From Anabaena sp. CRKS33 (GTDB lineage: Bacteria > Cyanobacteriota > Cyanobacteriia > Cyanobacteriales > Nostocaceae), in contig LJOT01000007.1 of assembly GCA_001672075.1 (NCBI GenBank), forward strand, positions 1-41,408: a DNA stretch of 41,408 nt. Direction: 5' to 3'. This document shows positions 25,373-33,698 of the stretch, in pieces. The position numbers and the translations under genes were made by a program. The notes beneath the pieces are model-generated. The model was not told where the DNA came from. It was given only the letters and a program-made list of their open reading frames with translations, and did not search any database. Position 1 is the stretch's first letter; each line of letters opens with the position of its first letter.

Positions 25373-26311
25373 TTAGTGATTGCGGCTGGTGATAAAATGA
25401 GCGAGCGCTTGGAGGGGAATAGCTTTTTCACCATAAAATTCTAATTCGGTACAAGCTTCAGCAACTAGTTGTTGAGCTTTAGCGCGAGATTCTTCAATTC
25501 CCCACAAACTAGGATAGGTGACTTTCTTAGCTGCCAGATCCTTACCAGCGGTTTTACCTAACTGTTCTTGGGTAGCAGTAATATCTAGAATATCATCAAT
25601 GATCTGGAAAGCGAGACCAATATTTTGAGAATAACGAGTTAATTTTTGCACATCTTGAGCAGATGCACCGGCAATAATTCCTCCACAAACTACAGAAGCT
25701 TCTAACAGGGCTGCGGTTTTGTGATTATGAATAAAATTCAGAGTTTCTAGGGAAATATCTGATTTACCTTCCGATTCTAAATCTACTACCTGGCCACCGA
25801 CTAAACCAGCTGCACCCAAGGCCTTAGCTAGACGAATAATTACTTGTAAAACCCTATCCTTAGGTACATTTTCAGGAGTTTGGTCTGCCACATACTCAAA
25901 AGCTAAGGCTAATAAACCATCTCCTGCTAAAATAGCCACATCTTCACCATAGACTTTATGATTGGTCAATTTACCACGACGATAATCATCATTATCCATA
26001 GCGGGTAAATCATCATGAATCAGTGACATGGTATGAATCATTTCTACTGCACAAGCTGTGGCCATGGCCATTTCTATTGTGCCACCAATCATGTCGGCGG
26101 TAGCGAGACAGAGAATAGGACGAACTCGTTTACCTCCAGCTAAGAGGGAGTAGCGCATGGCTTCATAAATCTTTTCTGGATAAGTCACGGTAATGGAATT
26201 ATCTAAAGCCTGTTCGCAAAGCTGTTGTCGTTCTTTGAGATAGGTAGCGAGGTTAAAACTAGCCGACTCTGATTTTTGTGGGGTTGTCAATTTCTCATCC
26301 GTTGCTACCAT
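25373..26311 (-). CDS. crtE: Geranylgeranyl diphosphate synthase
   Basis: This trans-prenyltransferase adds IPP units to give C20 geranylgeranyl diphosphate for carotenoids, the chlorophyll phytyl tail and quinones. The 312-residue protein contains [12 protein letters not shown], the first aspartate-rich motif [10 protein letters not shown] followed by [13 protein letters not shown], the [10 protein letters not shown] segment, and the second aspartate-rich motif FQIIDDILD. The bulky residue pattern before the first motif (MSLIHDD) fits GGPP rather than FPP chain length, as in cyanobacterial CrtE. Start ATG at 26311; a repeat-rich gap with a MITE separates it from folD. Confidence 0.95.
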   Translation of the reverse strand: MVATDEKLTTPQKSESASFNLATYLKERQQLCEQALDNSITVTYPEKIYEAMRYSLLAGGKRVRPILCLATADMIGGTIEMAMATACAVEMIHTMSLIHDDLPAMDNDDYRRGKLTNHKVYGEDVAILAGDGLLALAFEYVADQTPENVPKDRVLQVIIRLAKALGAAGLVGGQVVDLESEGKSDISLETLNFIHNHKTAALLEASVVCGGIIAGASAQDVQKLTRYSQNIGLAFQIIDDILDITATQEQLGKTAGKDLAAKKVTYPSLWGIEESRAKAQQLVAEACTELEFYGEKAIPLQALAHFITSRNH

Positions 26312-26405
26312 GCTTTGTATTCCTCTTCACTGTTCAAAATATGGGGCTGTTGTTTGCGATCTGTATACCAATTTTACGGGGGTTGGGGACGGAAACACTC
26401 AGGGA

Positions 26406-26440
26406 ATTTTAGATTTTAGATTTTAGATTTTAGATTTTAG
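26406..26440. repeat. Tandem ATTTTAG array interrupted by a MITE
   Basis: Five perfect ATTTTAG units (26406-26440) abut the left end of an inverted-repeat element, and two further units follow its right end (26575-26588). The element appears to have inserted into the array. The array is repeated loosely again near 26660. Confidence 0.85.
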
Positions 26441-26573
26441 GGCGTTGCTGAATCAAGGTATGAAAATAAAAATCTAATAATCTGATGTATTGGCCATGTA
26501 ATAGTTTAGCGATGCCTACGGCGAGCGAAGCTATCGCTAATAAATAAAAATCATACCCGAAATCAGCAACGCC
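26441..26573. mobile_element. 133-bp MITE with ~27-bp terminal inverted repeats
   Basis: The left end GGCGTTGCTGAATCAAGGTA (26441-26460) is matched by the reverse complement of the right end, GGCGTTGCTGATTTCGGGTA (26573 backwards), so the terminal repeats are about 27 bp with a few mismatches. The core contains a second palindromic word (AGCGATGCC...GAAGCTATCGCT). No transposase is encoded, so it is a non-autonomous element moved in trans by an IS with such ends. A 67-codon open frame read through it on the minus strand is not a gene. The flanking DNA to 26714 has only tandem repeats and an inverted CCCC/GGGG word. Confidence 0.8.
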
Positions 26574-26714
26574 GATTTTAGATTTTAGATTTTGGCTTGG
26601 AGATTCAAAGTTGAAAATCTCAAGGAGTTTCAAGCCCCTAAATTCATTCGGGGAATAAATCTAAAATCCACAATCCAAAATTTTTAATCCTCCTGCATTC
26701 ATAGAAATTATTTA

Positions 26715-27593
26715 TCAATTGGCTGTTGTTTGTAAATAGCTAGAAACCGTGTTCTGTAATAACATAGCCACAGTCATCGGACCGATACCACCGGGAACAG
26801 GGGTAATATATTCTGCCACATTAGCAATCGCTTCCAACTGAACATCACCAACCAAACGACTTTTGCCACTGTTATCTGTAACTCGATTTATTCCTACATC
26901 TACCACAACCGCACCCGTTTTTACCATATCAGCGGTAATCATTCCCGGAATACCTGTGGCTGCAATGAGAATATCAGCATTTTGGGTAATATCCGGTAAA
27001 TTCTGAGATTTTGAATGAGCAATTGTGACTGTAGCATTAGCCTCCAATAACATCAAGGCCATGGGTTTCCCTACTAAAATACTACGCCCTACCACTACTG
27101 CATTTTTACCCTGTAAAGGAATTTTGTATTCTGCTAACAACCGCATCACACCAGCGGGAGTACAACTGCGTAAACCTATTTCACCGCGTACAAGTTTACC
27201 TAAATTTACCGGATGTAGTCCATCAGCGTCTTTGTCTGGTGCAATTCGATGTAGTAGACTAACAGCATCTAAATGATTGGGTAGGGGCAATTGTACCAAA
27301 ATTCCATCTACCCTTTCATCTTCGTTAAGTTCAGCAATGACTTCCTCTAGTTCAGTTTGACTGATTTGGGTGGGGAAATGTTTACCGAAAGATGTAATTC
27401 CAACTTTAGCACAGGATTTTTCTTTATTGCGGACATAAGCGGCTGAGGCTGGGTTATCACCAACCATGAGTACAGCCAAACCAGGACATCGGCCAATTTT
27501 GCCTTGTACTATGGTAATAGTCTGGCGCAGTTCTTGTTGAATTTTGTCGGCTAATGCCTTACCGTCGAGGATTTTGGCAGTTTGTCTGTTCAT
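26715..27593 (-). CDS. folD: Bifunctional methylenetetrahydrofolate dehydrogenase / methenyltetrahydrofolate cyclohydrolase
   Basis: FolD interconverts 5,10-methylene-, methenyl- and 10-formyl-tetrahydrofolate, supplying one-carbon units. The 292-residue protein shows the signature blocks: [20 protein letters not shown] with the catalytic lysine, [22 protein letters not shown], the NADP-binding [12 protein letters not shown], and the C-terminal [19 protein letters not shown]. Length is typical. It is divergent from the hypothetical gene at 27827 with a 230-bp gap holding no recognisable element. Confidence 0.97.
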   Translation of the reverse strand: MNRQTAKILDGKALADKIQQELRQTITIVQGKIGRCPGLAVLMVGDNPASAAYVRNKEKSCAKVGITSFGKHFPTQISQTELEEVIAELNEDERVDGILVQLPLPNHLDAVSLLHRIAPDKDADGLHPVNLGKLVRGEIGLRSCTPAGVMRLLAEYKIPLQGKNAVVVGRSILVGKPMALMLLEANATVTIAHSKSQNLPDITQNADILIAATGIPGMITADMVKTGAVVVDVGINRVTDNSGKSRLVGDVQLEAIANVAEYITPVPGGIGPMTVAMLLQNTVSSYLQTTAN

Positions 27594-27826
27594 AAAGAAG
27601 GGAACTCTAAACAGGTAACAGTTTTTGATTTTGATCTTTCGTCTGTATCCTGATTTTTTGTTTATTCATTTTCTCATTTTCCCAGTCCCCTAAAATTTAA
27701 TTTTTTGCAGTAAAATACTAAATTGCTTTATTCACCAATTTCCAGAATAATCAATAGGAGGTTATGTGAATATAAGCACAAATTGCATACACCAACTACT
27801 TACCCATCGTGCAAGATACCGACTCC

Positions 27827-28840
27827 ATGAATAACATAGCTGCTGCACTCCAACAGCCAGCAGATTTAGATTTTCAACTACCTGATCCAGAAGATGAGGA
27901 AATTCCTGAGTCTGACTTTTTACAACAACTAGATGTAGCATGGCAAGTATGCGATCGTTTTGACTTGCAAACAGAAATTTGGCGAGGCCGGATTTTACGT
28001 TCTATCCGTGACAGAGAAAAAAAAGGCGGAGATGGGCGCGGTACTGGTTTTCTTAAATGGCTCAAAGAACGGGAAATCAGTAAAACCCAGGCTTACAGTT
28101 GGATTCAATTAGCTAATAGTGCTGATACCCTGATTTCCGATGGCAAACTCGACCCAGACACAGTTAATAACTTTAGTAAACGGGCCTTTGTCGAAACTGC
28201 CAAAGCTGTACCAGAAGTACAACAGATGGTTAGTGAAGCCGCGCAAAAAGGCGATCGCATTACCCGGAGAGAAGTACGTCAACTTACGGACGAATGGACT
28301 GCCATGACATCAGATTTATTACCAGAAGAGGTGAGAGAAAAAGCCGCCGATAACAGCCTCCCACCGCGCTACATTGCCCCTCTAGTCAAGGAAATGGAAA
28401 AACTGCCGGAATTGCACCAAAAGGCATTACAACGGGATATAGCCGCCAATCCTGACGTTGATACTGTTAAACAAGCGACTTCAGAAGCCCGTCAATTAGC
28501 TAAATATCTCAAATCTGCTGCTCAGGTACAAGCATTAATAGCGGAAGATGTAGATATTGAAACCGCATTAGAAGAAGCCCAAAGAGTCGGTTGTTTAAGT
28601 ATCGCTGCTGACTTGGTAAATCAAGCGTCTCAAATTGAACAAAGTATTGCCAAGTTGTATATGACTTGGAAAAAAATTGGCAATTTAGCGGATAGATTGT
28701 ATGTAGATACTGGTGCAAGTACACCTAACCTGCGATCGCTCCTCACTTGTATAGAACCCCTGGGTGGTGAAATGATGGAACTGCAATTAAGTGGCGCAAT
28801 AGAACATACAATTAGATTACAAATTCAGGAAACAAATTAG
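27827..28840 (+). CDS. Conserved cyanobacterial hypothetical, helical, possibly DUF3102-like
   Basis: The 337-residue acidic protein is almost wholly helical. An acidic N-terminus (DPEDEEIPESDF) precedes a block IWRGRILRSIRDREKK ... GFLKWLKEREISKTQAYSWI that has the spacing of DUF3102-type proteins (W/RG, IR, then a helix-turn-helix-like SK.QAY.WIQLA). The middle is rich in Glu, Lys and Gln with coiled-coil potential. No catalytic motif is visible and I cannot assign a function. An in-frame GTG at 27809 would add six residues; the ATG is taken because neither start has a clear ribosome-binding site. The next gene is convergent. Confidence 0.7.
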   Translation: MNNIAAALQQPADLDFQLPDPEDEEIPESDFLQQLDVAWQVCDRFDLQTEIWRGRILRSIRDREKKGGDGRGTGFLKWLKEREISKTQAYSWIQLANSADTLISDGKLDPDTVNNFSKRAFVETAKAVPEVQQMVSEAAQKGDRITRREVRQLTDEWTAMTSDLLPEEVREKAADNSLPPRYIAPLVKEMEKLPELHQKALQRDIAANPDVDTVKQATSEARQLAKYLKSAAQVQALIAEDVDIETALEEAQRVGCLSIAADLVNQASQIEQSIAKLYMTWKKIGNLADRLYVDTGASTPNLRSLLTCIEPLGGEMMELQLSGAIEHTIRLQIQETN

Positions 28841-28867
28841 CCTTGGGTGTTACCAATTCCTGCTTAT

Positions 28868-29170
28868 TTAGGGTAACAGCGGTGCTGCTAATTCATCCAT
28901 TTTTTTAGCAAGTTCAACATCTAAATTGCTAATAACATGACCTACATCGTAAGTAAGGAGACTCACTTCCACCAAGTTATAAATATTCAGCCATATCGGG
29001 TGATGTTTGATTACCTCAGTGTAAATTGCAACACTAACCATCCAACCCATTGCTTCATTAAAAGAATGAAATTCAAATTTTTTGCATAATTTCCCTTCCT
29101 TAACTATCCAACCTGGTAGACTTACTAAAGCTGCTTGTATTTCTGTTTCCGTGAGTTTATAGGCTGTCAT
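28868..29170 (-). CDS. Pterin-4a-carbinolamine dehydratase (PCD/DCoH-like)
   Basis: The 100-residue protein has the PCD layout: GWIVKEGKLCKKFEF, FNEAMGWMVSVAIYTEV, the catalytic KHHP with W.NIYN, and a C-terminal helix LDVELAKKMDEL. The enzyme dehydrates 4a-hydroxytetrahydrobiopterin in pterin recycling. The usual third histidine in the 'TTHD' strand is tyrosine here (LLTYDVG), so activity may be altered. The ATG at 29170 is supported by AGGAG eight bases upstream; the upstream alternative at 29203 has no such site. A methyltransferase gene lies 39 bp upstream on the same strand. Cyanobacterial PCDs may act on other pterins; the partner hydroxylase is not in this window. Confidence 0.88.
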   Translation of the reverse strand: MTAYKLTETEIQAALVSLPGWIVKEGKLCKKFEFHSFNEAMGWMVSVAIYTEVIKHHPIWLNIYNLVEVSLLTYDVGHVISNLDVELAKKMDELAAPLLP

Positions 29171-29209
29171 GATTATACTCCTGATATTTAAACTCAATGT
29201 CAACTGGGA

Positions 29210-29857
29210 TTAATTCATGGTTAAGCGAAACAGATATTTTTTATCGGTTTCTGCATAGGGTGTCTCAACAATTTTTTCAACAACAAAGTGTGACGGAATT
29301 TTATTAAGTGCGCTTAAATCTCCAATAGTGGAATAACTAAAAAACACCTCTCCTTGAGGTGCAATGTATTCAGGAATTTGTCGGATAAAATTGAGGAATA
29401 TTTCACCACCTGGATCATTTGTGGTCAACTCGCCTACACTTTCAATTGGTTTATCGAACAAAGGGGTATTAAAAAGAATAACATCAAATAAAACTTTAGG
29501 CAAAGATTGGAATAAATCCGAACGGTAAATTTTAGCTTTGCGGAAATTTATCAATGTATTCAATCTAGCGCAGAATGTAGCATGAGGAGCTATATCAGAA
29601 AGATAAAGTTCTTCTACATATTCACCTAAACTAAGTCCTACAACCCCTGTACCACAACCCAATTCTAAAAGCCGCTTTTTCTTGGTTTGAAGATTTTGAT
29701 ACATCTCTTGAATAGGTTTCAACATAAAGAAAGAACTAGAACCAGGTGCAGGATGATATACATGAGGTAAAGCGATAATATTCATGTTATTAATTCTATA
29801 AGCAGCAAATTGAGCCTGTTTATTAAGAAAATCCTGATGAAAAGATGTTTGTTGCAT
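29210..29857 (-). CDS. Class I SAM-dependent methyltransferase, PrmC/HemK-like
   Basis: The 215-residue protein has SAM-binding motif I (LLELGCGTGVVGLSLG), motif II (LYLSDIAPHA), and motif IV in the form FNTPLFDKP, a variant of the NPPY of N-methyltransferases such as PrmC/HemK. The sequence begins MQQTSFHQDFLNKQAQF, which may bind substrate. Substrate not identifiable; protein or small-molecule N-methylation are both possible. It overlaps no neighbour and is followed 39 bp later by the pterin dehydratase, so the two may be co-transcribed. The order is not one I recognise as conserved. Confidence 0.75.
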   Translation of the reverse strand: MQQTSFHQDFLNKQAQFAAYRINNMNIIALPHVYHPAPGSSSFFMLKPIQEMYQNLQTKKKRLLELGCGTGVVGLSLGEYVEELYLSDIAPHATFCARLNTLINFRKAKIYRSDLFQSLPKVLFDVILFNTPLFDKPIESVGELTTNDPGGEIFLNFIRQIPEYIAPQGEVFFSYSTIGDLSALNKIPSHFVVEKIVETPYAETDKKYLFRLTMN

Positions 29858-30041
29858 TTCTAGATAAGTTAAAGTTCAAATTTTGTAATTATAGAATTTT
29901 ACCGCCACTAAAATTCTGAAGAAATACTAAAAAATTAGACTAAAAAATTAGTTTTCCGTCAGACACGGGTATCGGGTATGTTAGAGCTAGGATTGTGACA
30001 ACTATCTATACATTTACAGCTTATACAGCAAGAGTTTGATA

Positions 30042-30503
30042 TGTCACGCCATGAAAAATATTTATGCTATATAGATGCAGAACGGAATATTGAGATTAAA
30101 CCAACAAATAAAACCATTGGTTTAGATTTTGGAATAAATAGACATCTCCAAAAAAGAATGTAGGGACAATTCATGAATTGTCCCTACAAGGGTTTAAGGC
30201 TACGCGTATTTAATTTATGGAGATGTCTAATAGTTTCTACACTAATTCTCAAGGGGATAAAATTGATAATCCTAGATATTTGCGGAAATCAGAAAAATCT
30301 TTAAAACGATTACAGGAAAAAGTTAGTCGTAAAAATAAAGGTTCTAATAATCGTAAAAAAGCTATTAACCGTCTTGGTAGAAAACACTTGCAAGTATCAC
30401 GTCAACGTCAAGACTTTGCTGTTAAAACAGCATTGTGCGTAGTTAGATCTAAGGATTTAGTGGCCTTTGAAAAACTGCAAGTGAGAAACATGGTTAAAAA
30501 TAT
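30042..30503 (+). pseudogene. tnpB: IS605-type TnpB fragment split by a MITE
   Basis: The frame reads SRHEKYLCYIDAERNIEIKP, then TIGLDFGIN (first RuvC aspartate), is broken by an 87-bp element at 30141-30227, and resumes NSFYTNSQGDKIDNPRYLRK, KSLKRLQEKVSRKNKG, AINRLGRKHL, and LVAFEKLQVRNMVKN with the second RuvC glutamate. Removing the element plus one TA restores one uninterrupted frame across the joint. About 150 N-terminal residues and everything after MVKN (with the last aspartate and zinc finger) are missing; the 3' break runs into the YARHG gene end. Non-functional. The upstream stretch 29858-30041 holds no other gene. Confidence 0.85.
30141..30227. mobile_element. 87-bp MITE with TA target duplication inside tnpB
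   Basis: Ends GACATCTCCA (30141) and the inverted TGGAGATGTC (ending 30227) form terminal repeats, with TA directly outside each (30139-30140 and 30228-30229). The TA duplication points to an IS630/Tc1-mariner type transposase acting in trans. The core is mostly a perfect palindrome: arms GTAGGGACAATTCA (30160-30173) and TGAATTGTCCCTAC (30174-30187). Confidence 0.85.
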
Positions 30504-30931
30504 CTTAGTCCAGTGCGTTTTTGATATCGCAGAATCATGTCTACATTATGTTTTTCTATAGGTGTAAGCAAACGGGCTGGAAATTTATTAGGCTGGTAAC
30601 GTGGCTTATACCAAGGTTGACTATTGAAGTAATTTTGTAAAGTGGGAGTCACAAATCGGCGACCATGAACAGCAAAAATCGCATTACGCAATAAATCAAG
30701 AGACAAGGCACTGTAACCTTCTAAATCTGCTTCTTGTTTGATTTTCTTTTGAGAAAGCCAGCTATAGTCATAGAAATAACCGGGGTAATCATAAGTAATT
30801 ATGCCATTTTCATCAACTCGTGGCTCGATAGCTTTTGGTTCTCTGGCTAAAGCTGTCATTGAGGTTAGTATGATTGATAAATAGACAATAGAAATTAGTG
30901 ACAAAACTTGACTGCGAAAAGATAATTTCAT
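30494..30931 (-). CDS. Secreted YARHG-domain protein
   Basis: The 145-residue protein has a signal peptide (hydrophobic 9-27, likely cut after ALA) and a C-terminal YARHG domain recognisable by DLLRNAIFAVHGRRF, NYFNSQPWYKPRY and a final EKHNVDMILRYQ. The domain is named for a YARHG-like motif (here FAVHGRRF) and is thought to be extracellular; function unknown. Its last codons overlap the broken 3' end of the tnpB remnant on the other strand, so the transposon breakpoint lies at, or slightly inside, this gene's end. The C-terminus still looks natural (TGLRYF). Confidence 0.8.
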   Translation of the reverse strand: MKLSFRSQVLSLISIVYLSIILTSMTALAREPKAIEPRVDENGIITYDYPGYFYDYSWLSQKKIKQEADLEGYSALSLDLLRNAIFAVHGRRFVTPTLQNYFNSQPWYKPRYQPNKFPARLLTPIEKHNVDMILRYQKRTGLRYF

Positions 30932-30996
30932 GGTTAGCTTTCCTGTTTGTTGGGGTTTGAATGATGAATTTTGTGATGAATAAACAATATTTTTAG

Positions 30997-31185
30997 ATGG
31001 AAAAATCTGTATTTGTAAGAGGTCGAGTTACTGAAACAGTGCGGGCAAGGTTTAAATCTGCCTGTGCCTTACAAAATAGAACTATGGATAGCGTAATGGA
31101 AGAACTGATACTTAATTGGCTAGAACAGCAAAATCCCAATTCAACAGTACAAAATCCACAAGTGCAAAATCCAAAGGCAAGTTAG
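30997..31185 (+). CDS. Small ribbon-helix-helix (CopG/Arc-like) protein
   Basis: A 62-residue protein starting MEKSVFVRGRVTETVRARFK: a short strand (KSVFVRGRV), then two helices (ETVRARFKSACALQ and TMDSVMEELILNWLEQ), the RHH fold used by small DNA-binding regulators, plasmid partition proteins and antitoxins. The tail has a duplicated VQNPQVQNP. There is no toxin gene next to it, so whether it regulates its divergent neighbour (YARHG, 65 bp away) or is a stranded antitoxin is open. Confidence 0.55.
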   Translation: MEKSVFVRGRVTETVRARFKSACALQNRTMDSVMEELILNWLEQQNPNSTVQNPQVQNPKAS

Positions 31186-31237
31186 GGCAATAACGAAGCG
31201 CCCAATTAGTCAATTCCTATTTGGCTGCAATACAGAC

Positions 31238-31271
31238 TTATCCGCGTTTATTTGCGTTTATCTGCGTTTAA
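31238..31271. repeat. Dispersed repeat copy B (inverted relative to 4961-4995)
   Basis: The block with TCCGCGTTTATTTGCGTTTA followed by TCTGCGTTTAA is the reverse complement, with about seven mismatches, of the block at 4961-4995. It lies in the 228-bp gap between the RHH gene and the small ORF; a HIP1 octamer (GCGATCGC) near 31335 is the only other recognisable site in the gap. Confidence 0.55.
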
Positions 31272-31413
31272 TTGCTTAATTTGACACCGTAGTTGAAATA
31301 GTCAAGGCTATAAAATCCGAATTAACTTAAACTGCGATCGCTACTAAGGTACAATTAGTGAAGGCCAGTAAAAACTTTCTTTCCATAGCGCCCGATAATT
31401 GACTAAAGTCCAA

Positions 31414-31629
31414 TTACTGGGGAAAATCGCTGCTTTTGTTACCTAACCTCCCAGAAATGTGGAGAAAATGACAATTAGCGGCAGAAAAACGATAAATACA
31501 CCTGTTAGCACCACTAACAGGCTTAAAAAATTGGCATTTTTGAGATTCCAATTTAGCTTGGACATTGGTTATGACTTCATGTATTTGTTTTTCTGGTACT
31601 AAAACATCAGTAAAAACTAATCTAATCAC
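31414..31629 (-). CDS. Possible small hypothetical protein (71 residues)
   Basis: A GTG start at 31629 is preceded by AAGGAA five bases away, a good ribosome-binding site, and opens a 71-codon frame (MIRLVFTDVLVPEKQIHEVI...). The first half looks like a real protein; the second half is Cys/Asn/Ser-rich and contains an 8-bp inverted repeat (CCTGTTAG/CTAACAGG, 31501-31521). No family recognised. It is divergent from ado. Real gene or chance frame cannot be decided by eye. Confidence 0.3.
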   Translation of the reverse strand: MIRLVFTDVLVPEKQIHEVITNVQAKLESQKCQFFKPVSGANRCIYRFSAANCHFLHISGRLGNKSSDFPQ

Positions 31630-31739
31630 TATAGTTCCTTGTTAAGTTAAATTAAATCACAGTGATAATTATCCCCAATTTTATCGGGCAAGTTAAGTTT
31701 TTGTATCCAATGAGCAGGGTTAACGGAGTAATACAGACT

Positions 31740-32438
31740 ATGCAGCAGATTTTAGACCAGGTTAAAGAAATTGATTTCCAAGATGAAAAATATAAAGATG
31801 CTTATAGCCGCATTAATGCTATCGTCATTGAAGGGGAACAAGAAGCCCACGAAAATTACATAACATTATCTCAACTATTACCGACACACACAGAGGAATT
31901 ACTTCGGCTGTCAAAAATGGAAAGTCGTCATAAAAAAGGATTTGAAGCCTGTGGTAGGAATTTAAAAGTAACTCCAGATCTGGAATTTGCCAAGGAGTTT
32001 TTCTCAGGATTGCACAAAAACTTCCAAACCGCAGCGGCGGAAGGTAAAATAGTTACTTGTTTGCTAATTCAATCTTTAATTATTGAATGTTTTGCGATCG
32101 CAGCCTATAACATATACATTCCCGTAGCTGACGACTTTGCCCGGAAAATTACAGAAGGAGTTGTGAAAGAAGAATACAGTCATTTGAACTTTGGTGAGGT
32201 GTGGCTGCAAGAAAACTTTACAGAATCCAAAGCTGAATTAGAGCAAGCAAACCGTCAAAATCTGCCCATTGTCTGGAAAATGCTGAATGAAGTAGCAGAT
32301 GATGCCAAAGTTCTAGCAATGGAAAAAGACGCTCTAGTAGAAGACTTTATGATTCAATATGGCGAAGCATTAAGTAACATAGGCTTTACCACCCGTGACA
32401 TCATGCGTCTTTCTGCTTACGGACTCGCAACCGCTTAA
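31740..32438 (+). CDS. ado: Aldehyde-deformylating oxygenase (cyanobacterial alkane synthase)
   Basis: ADO converts fatty aldehydes to alkanes and formate with O2 and reducing power. The 232-residue ferritin-like protein carries the full di-iron ligand set: E33 in [11 protein letters not shown]61 and H64 in [10 protein letters not shown]116 in [11 protein letters not shown]145 and H148 in [11 protein letters not shown]. The ATG at 31740 ([12 protein letters not shown]) gives the family length and alignment; in-frame starts upstream (31662) would add 26 unrelated residues. The acyl-ACP reductase gene follows 94 bp downstream. The last residues SAYGLATA match the conserved C-terminus. Intact and expected to be active. 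Confidence 0.96.
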   Translation: MQQILDQVKEIDFQDEKYKDAYSRINAIVIEGEQEAHENYITLSQLLPTHTEELLRLSKMESRHKKGFEACGRNLKVTPDLEFAKEFFSGLHKNFQTAAAEGKIVTCLLIQSLIIECFAIAAYNIYIPVADDFARKITEGVVKEEYSHLNFGEVWLQENFTESKAELEQANRQNLPIVWKMLNEVADDAKVLAMEKDALVEDFMIQYGEALSNIGFTTRDIMRLSAYGLATA

Positions 32439-32450
32439 ATAATAACCATA

Positions 32451-32472
32451 GGGGTAACAATCACGTTACCCC
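32451..32472 (+). other. Perfect hairpin between ado and aar
   Basis: GGGGTAAC (32451-32458) and GTTACCCC (32465-32472) form an 8-bp perfect stem with loop AATCAC, 12 bases after the ado stop. No T-run follows. It may protect or process the ado mRNA 3' end, consistent with separate transcription of ado and aar known in other cyanobacteria. Confidence 0.55.
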
Positions 32473-32532
32473 AAAGGATTGCTGAATAATTCCCAAGTTT
32501 TGCACGACAGCACACGCCTAATATATCACTCC

Positions 32533-33552
32533 ATGTTTGGTTTAATTGGACATCTGACTAGCTTAGAACACGCTCAATCAGTAGCTCAAGAATTGGGATA
32601 TCCAGAATATGCCGATCAAGGGCTAGACTTTTGGTGTAGCGCCCCGCCACAAATAGTTGATCATATCACTGTCACCAGTATTACGGGACAGAAAATAGAA
32701 GGAAAGTATGTAGAATCTTGTTTTTTGCCGGAAATGCTGGCTAATAGGCGGATTAAAGCCGCAACACGCAAAATCCTCAACGCTATGGCTCATGCACAAA
32801 AGCATGGCATTGATATTACAGCTTTGGGGGGATTTTCCTCAATTATCTTTGAAAACTTTAATTTAGAACAGTTTAAACAAGTTCGCAATATTAATCTAGA
32901 TTTTGAACGCTTTACTACAGGCAATACTCATACAGCTTACATTATTTGCAAGCAAGTAGAAGCAGCATCTAAACAACTAGGAATTGAATTATCCCAAGCA
33001 ACTGTGGCCGTGTGTGGAGCAACGGGGGATATTGGTAGCGCAGTAACCCGCTGGTTAGATAAAAAAACAGATGTCCAAGAATTGCTATTAATTGCCAGGA
33101 ACCAAGAACGTTTGCAAGAACTACAAGCAGAACTAGGACGGGGTAAAATAATGGGGTTAGAGGAAGCACTACCCCAAGCGGATATTGTCGTCTGGGTGGC
33201 TAGTATGCCCAAAGGTGTAGAAATTGATCCAACCACATTAAAACAACCCTGTCTATTAATTGATGGTGGTTATCCTAAAAACTTAGGCACAAAAATCCAG
33301 CATCCGGGGGTATATGTGTTAAACGGTGGCATTGTGGAGCATTCCCTAGATATTGACTGGAAAATTATGAAAATTGTCAATATGGATGTACCAGGTCGCC
33401 AATTATTTGCTTGTTTTGCCGAATCAATGCTACTCGAATTTGAGAAGTTATATACAAACTTTTCTTGGGGTCGTAATCAGATTACCGTAGACAAAATGGA
33501 GCAAATTGGTCGAGTGTCTATCAAACACGGTTTTAGACCATTGGTAGTTTAG
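32533..33552 (+). CDS. aar: Long-chain acyl-[acyl-carrier-protein] reductase
   Basis: AAR reduces fatty acyl-ACP to aldehyde with NADPH, the substrate step for ADO. The 339-residue protein begins [20 protein letters not shown], has the central Rossmann motif [18 protein letters not shown] (158-175), [20 protein letters not shown] and [12 protein letters not shown]. The cysteine known to carry the acyl thioester in the Synechococcus enzyme corresponds to C294 here ([10 protein letters not shown]), which is present. ATG 32533 chosen because it matches the family N-terminus; a start at 32479 would add 18 residues. It follows ado and precedes accA, the conserved cyanobacterial order. Confidence 0.95.
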   Translation: MFGLIGHLTSLEHAQSVAQELGYPEYADQGLDFWCSAPPQIVDHITVTSITGQKIEGKYVESCFLPEMLANRRIKAATRKILNAMAHAQKHGIDITALGGFSSIIFENFNLEQFKQVRNINLDFERFTTGNTHTAYIICKQVEAASKQLGIELSQATVAVCGATGDIGSAVTRWLDKKTDVQELLLIARNQERLQELQAELGRGKIMGLEEALPQADIVVWVASMPKGVEIDPTTLKQPCLLIDGGYPKNLGTKIQHPGVYVLNGGIVEHSLDIDWKIMKIVNMDVPGRQLFACFAESMLLEFEKLYTNFSWGRNQITVDKMEQIGRVSIKHGFRPLVV

Positions 33553-33625
33553 TCAAAAGGCAAGGGGTAAGAGGATAAGAGGCAAGAGGCAGGAGGCAAA
33601 GATAAATATTCTCCTCGTTTTCCTA

Positions 33626-33695
33626 TTCCCTGTTCCCTGTTCCCTGTTCCCTGTTCCCTGTTCCCTATTCCCTGTTCCCTATTCCCTATTCCCTT
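33626..33695. repeat. Ten tandem copies of TTCCCTR before accA
   Basis: Ten contiguous 7-bp units (TTCCCTG or TTCCCTA, last one TTCCCTT) fill the leader up to four bases before the accA ATG. They occupy the place of a ribosome-binding site, so accA has no Shine-Dalgarno on this reading. The sequence just before (33553-33625) is a purine-rich GGCAAGAGG-like repeat. Confidence 0.95.
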
Positions 33696-33698
33696 AAT

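Noticed and set aside
26430-26633. 67-codon open frame on the minus strand
   Set aside because: It is read through a MITE and ATTTTAG repeats; composition and position explain it without a gene.
26625-26660. CCCCTAAATTCATTCGGGG as an IS200/IS605 end hairpin
   Set aside because: Pairing is limited to CCCC/GGGG plus scattered bases, and no transposase gene is nearby.
31501-31521. CCTGTTAG/CTAACAGG hairpin as terminator
   Set aside because: No T-run on either strand, and it lies inside a possible small coding frame.
31662-31739. Longer start for the aldehyde-deformylating oxygenase
   Set aside because: The family begins at MQQ; the 26 added residues have no counterpart.
33626-33695. Possible CRISPR-like or VNTR coding region
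   Set aside because: Units are 7 bp and contiguous, no spacers, no plausible protein; simple intergenic tandem repeat.
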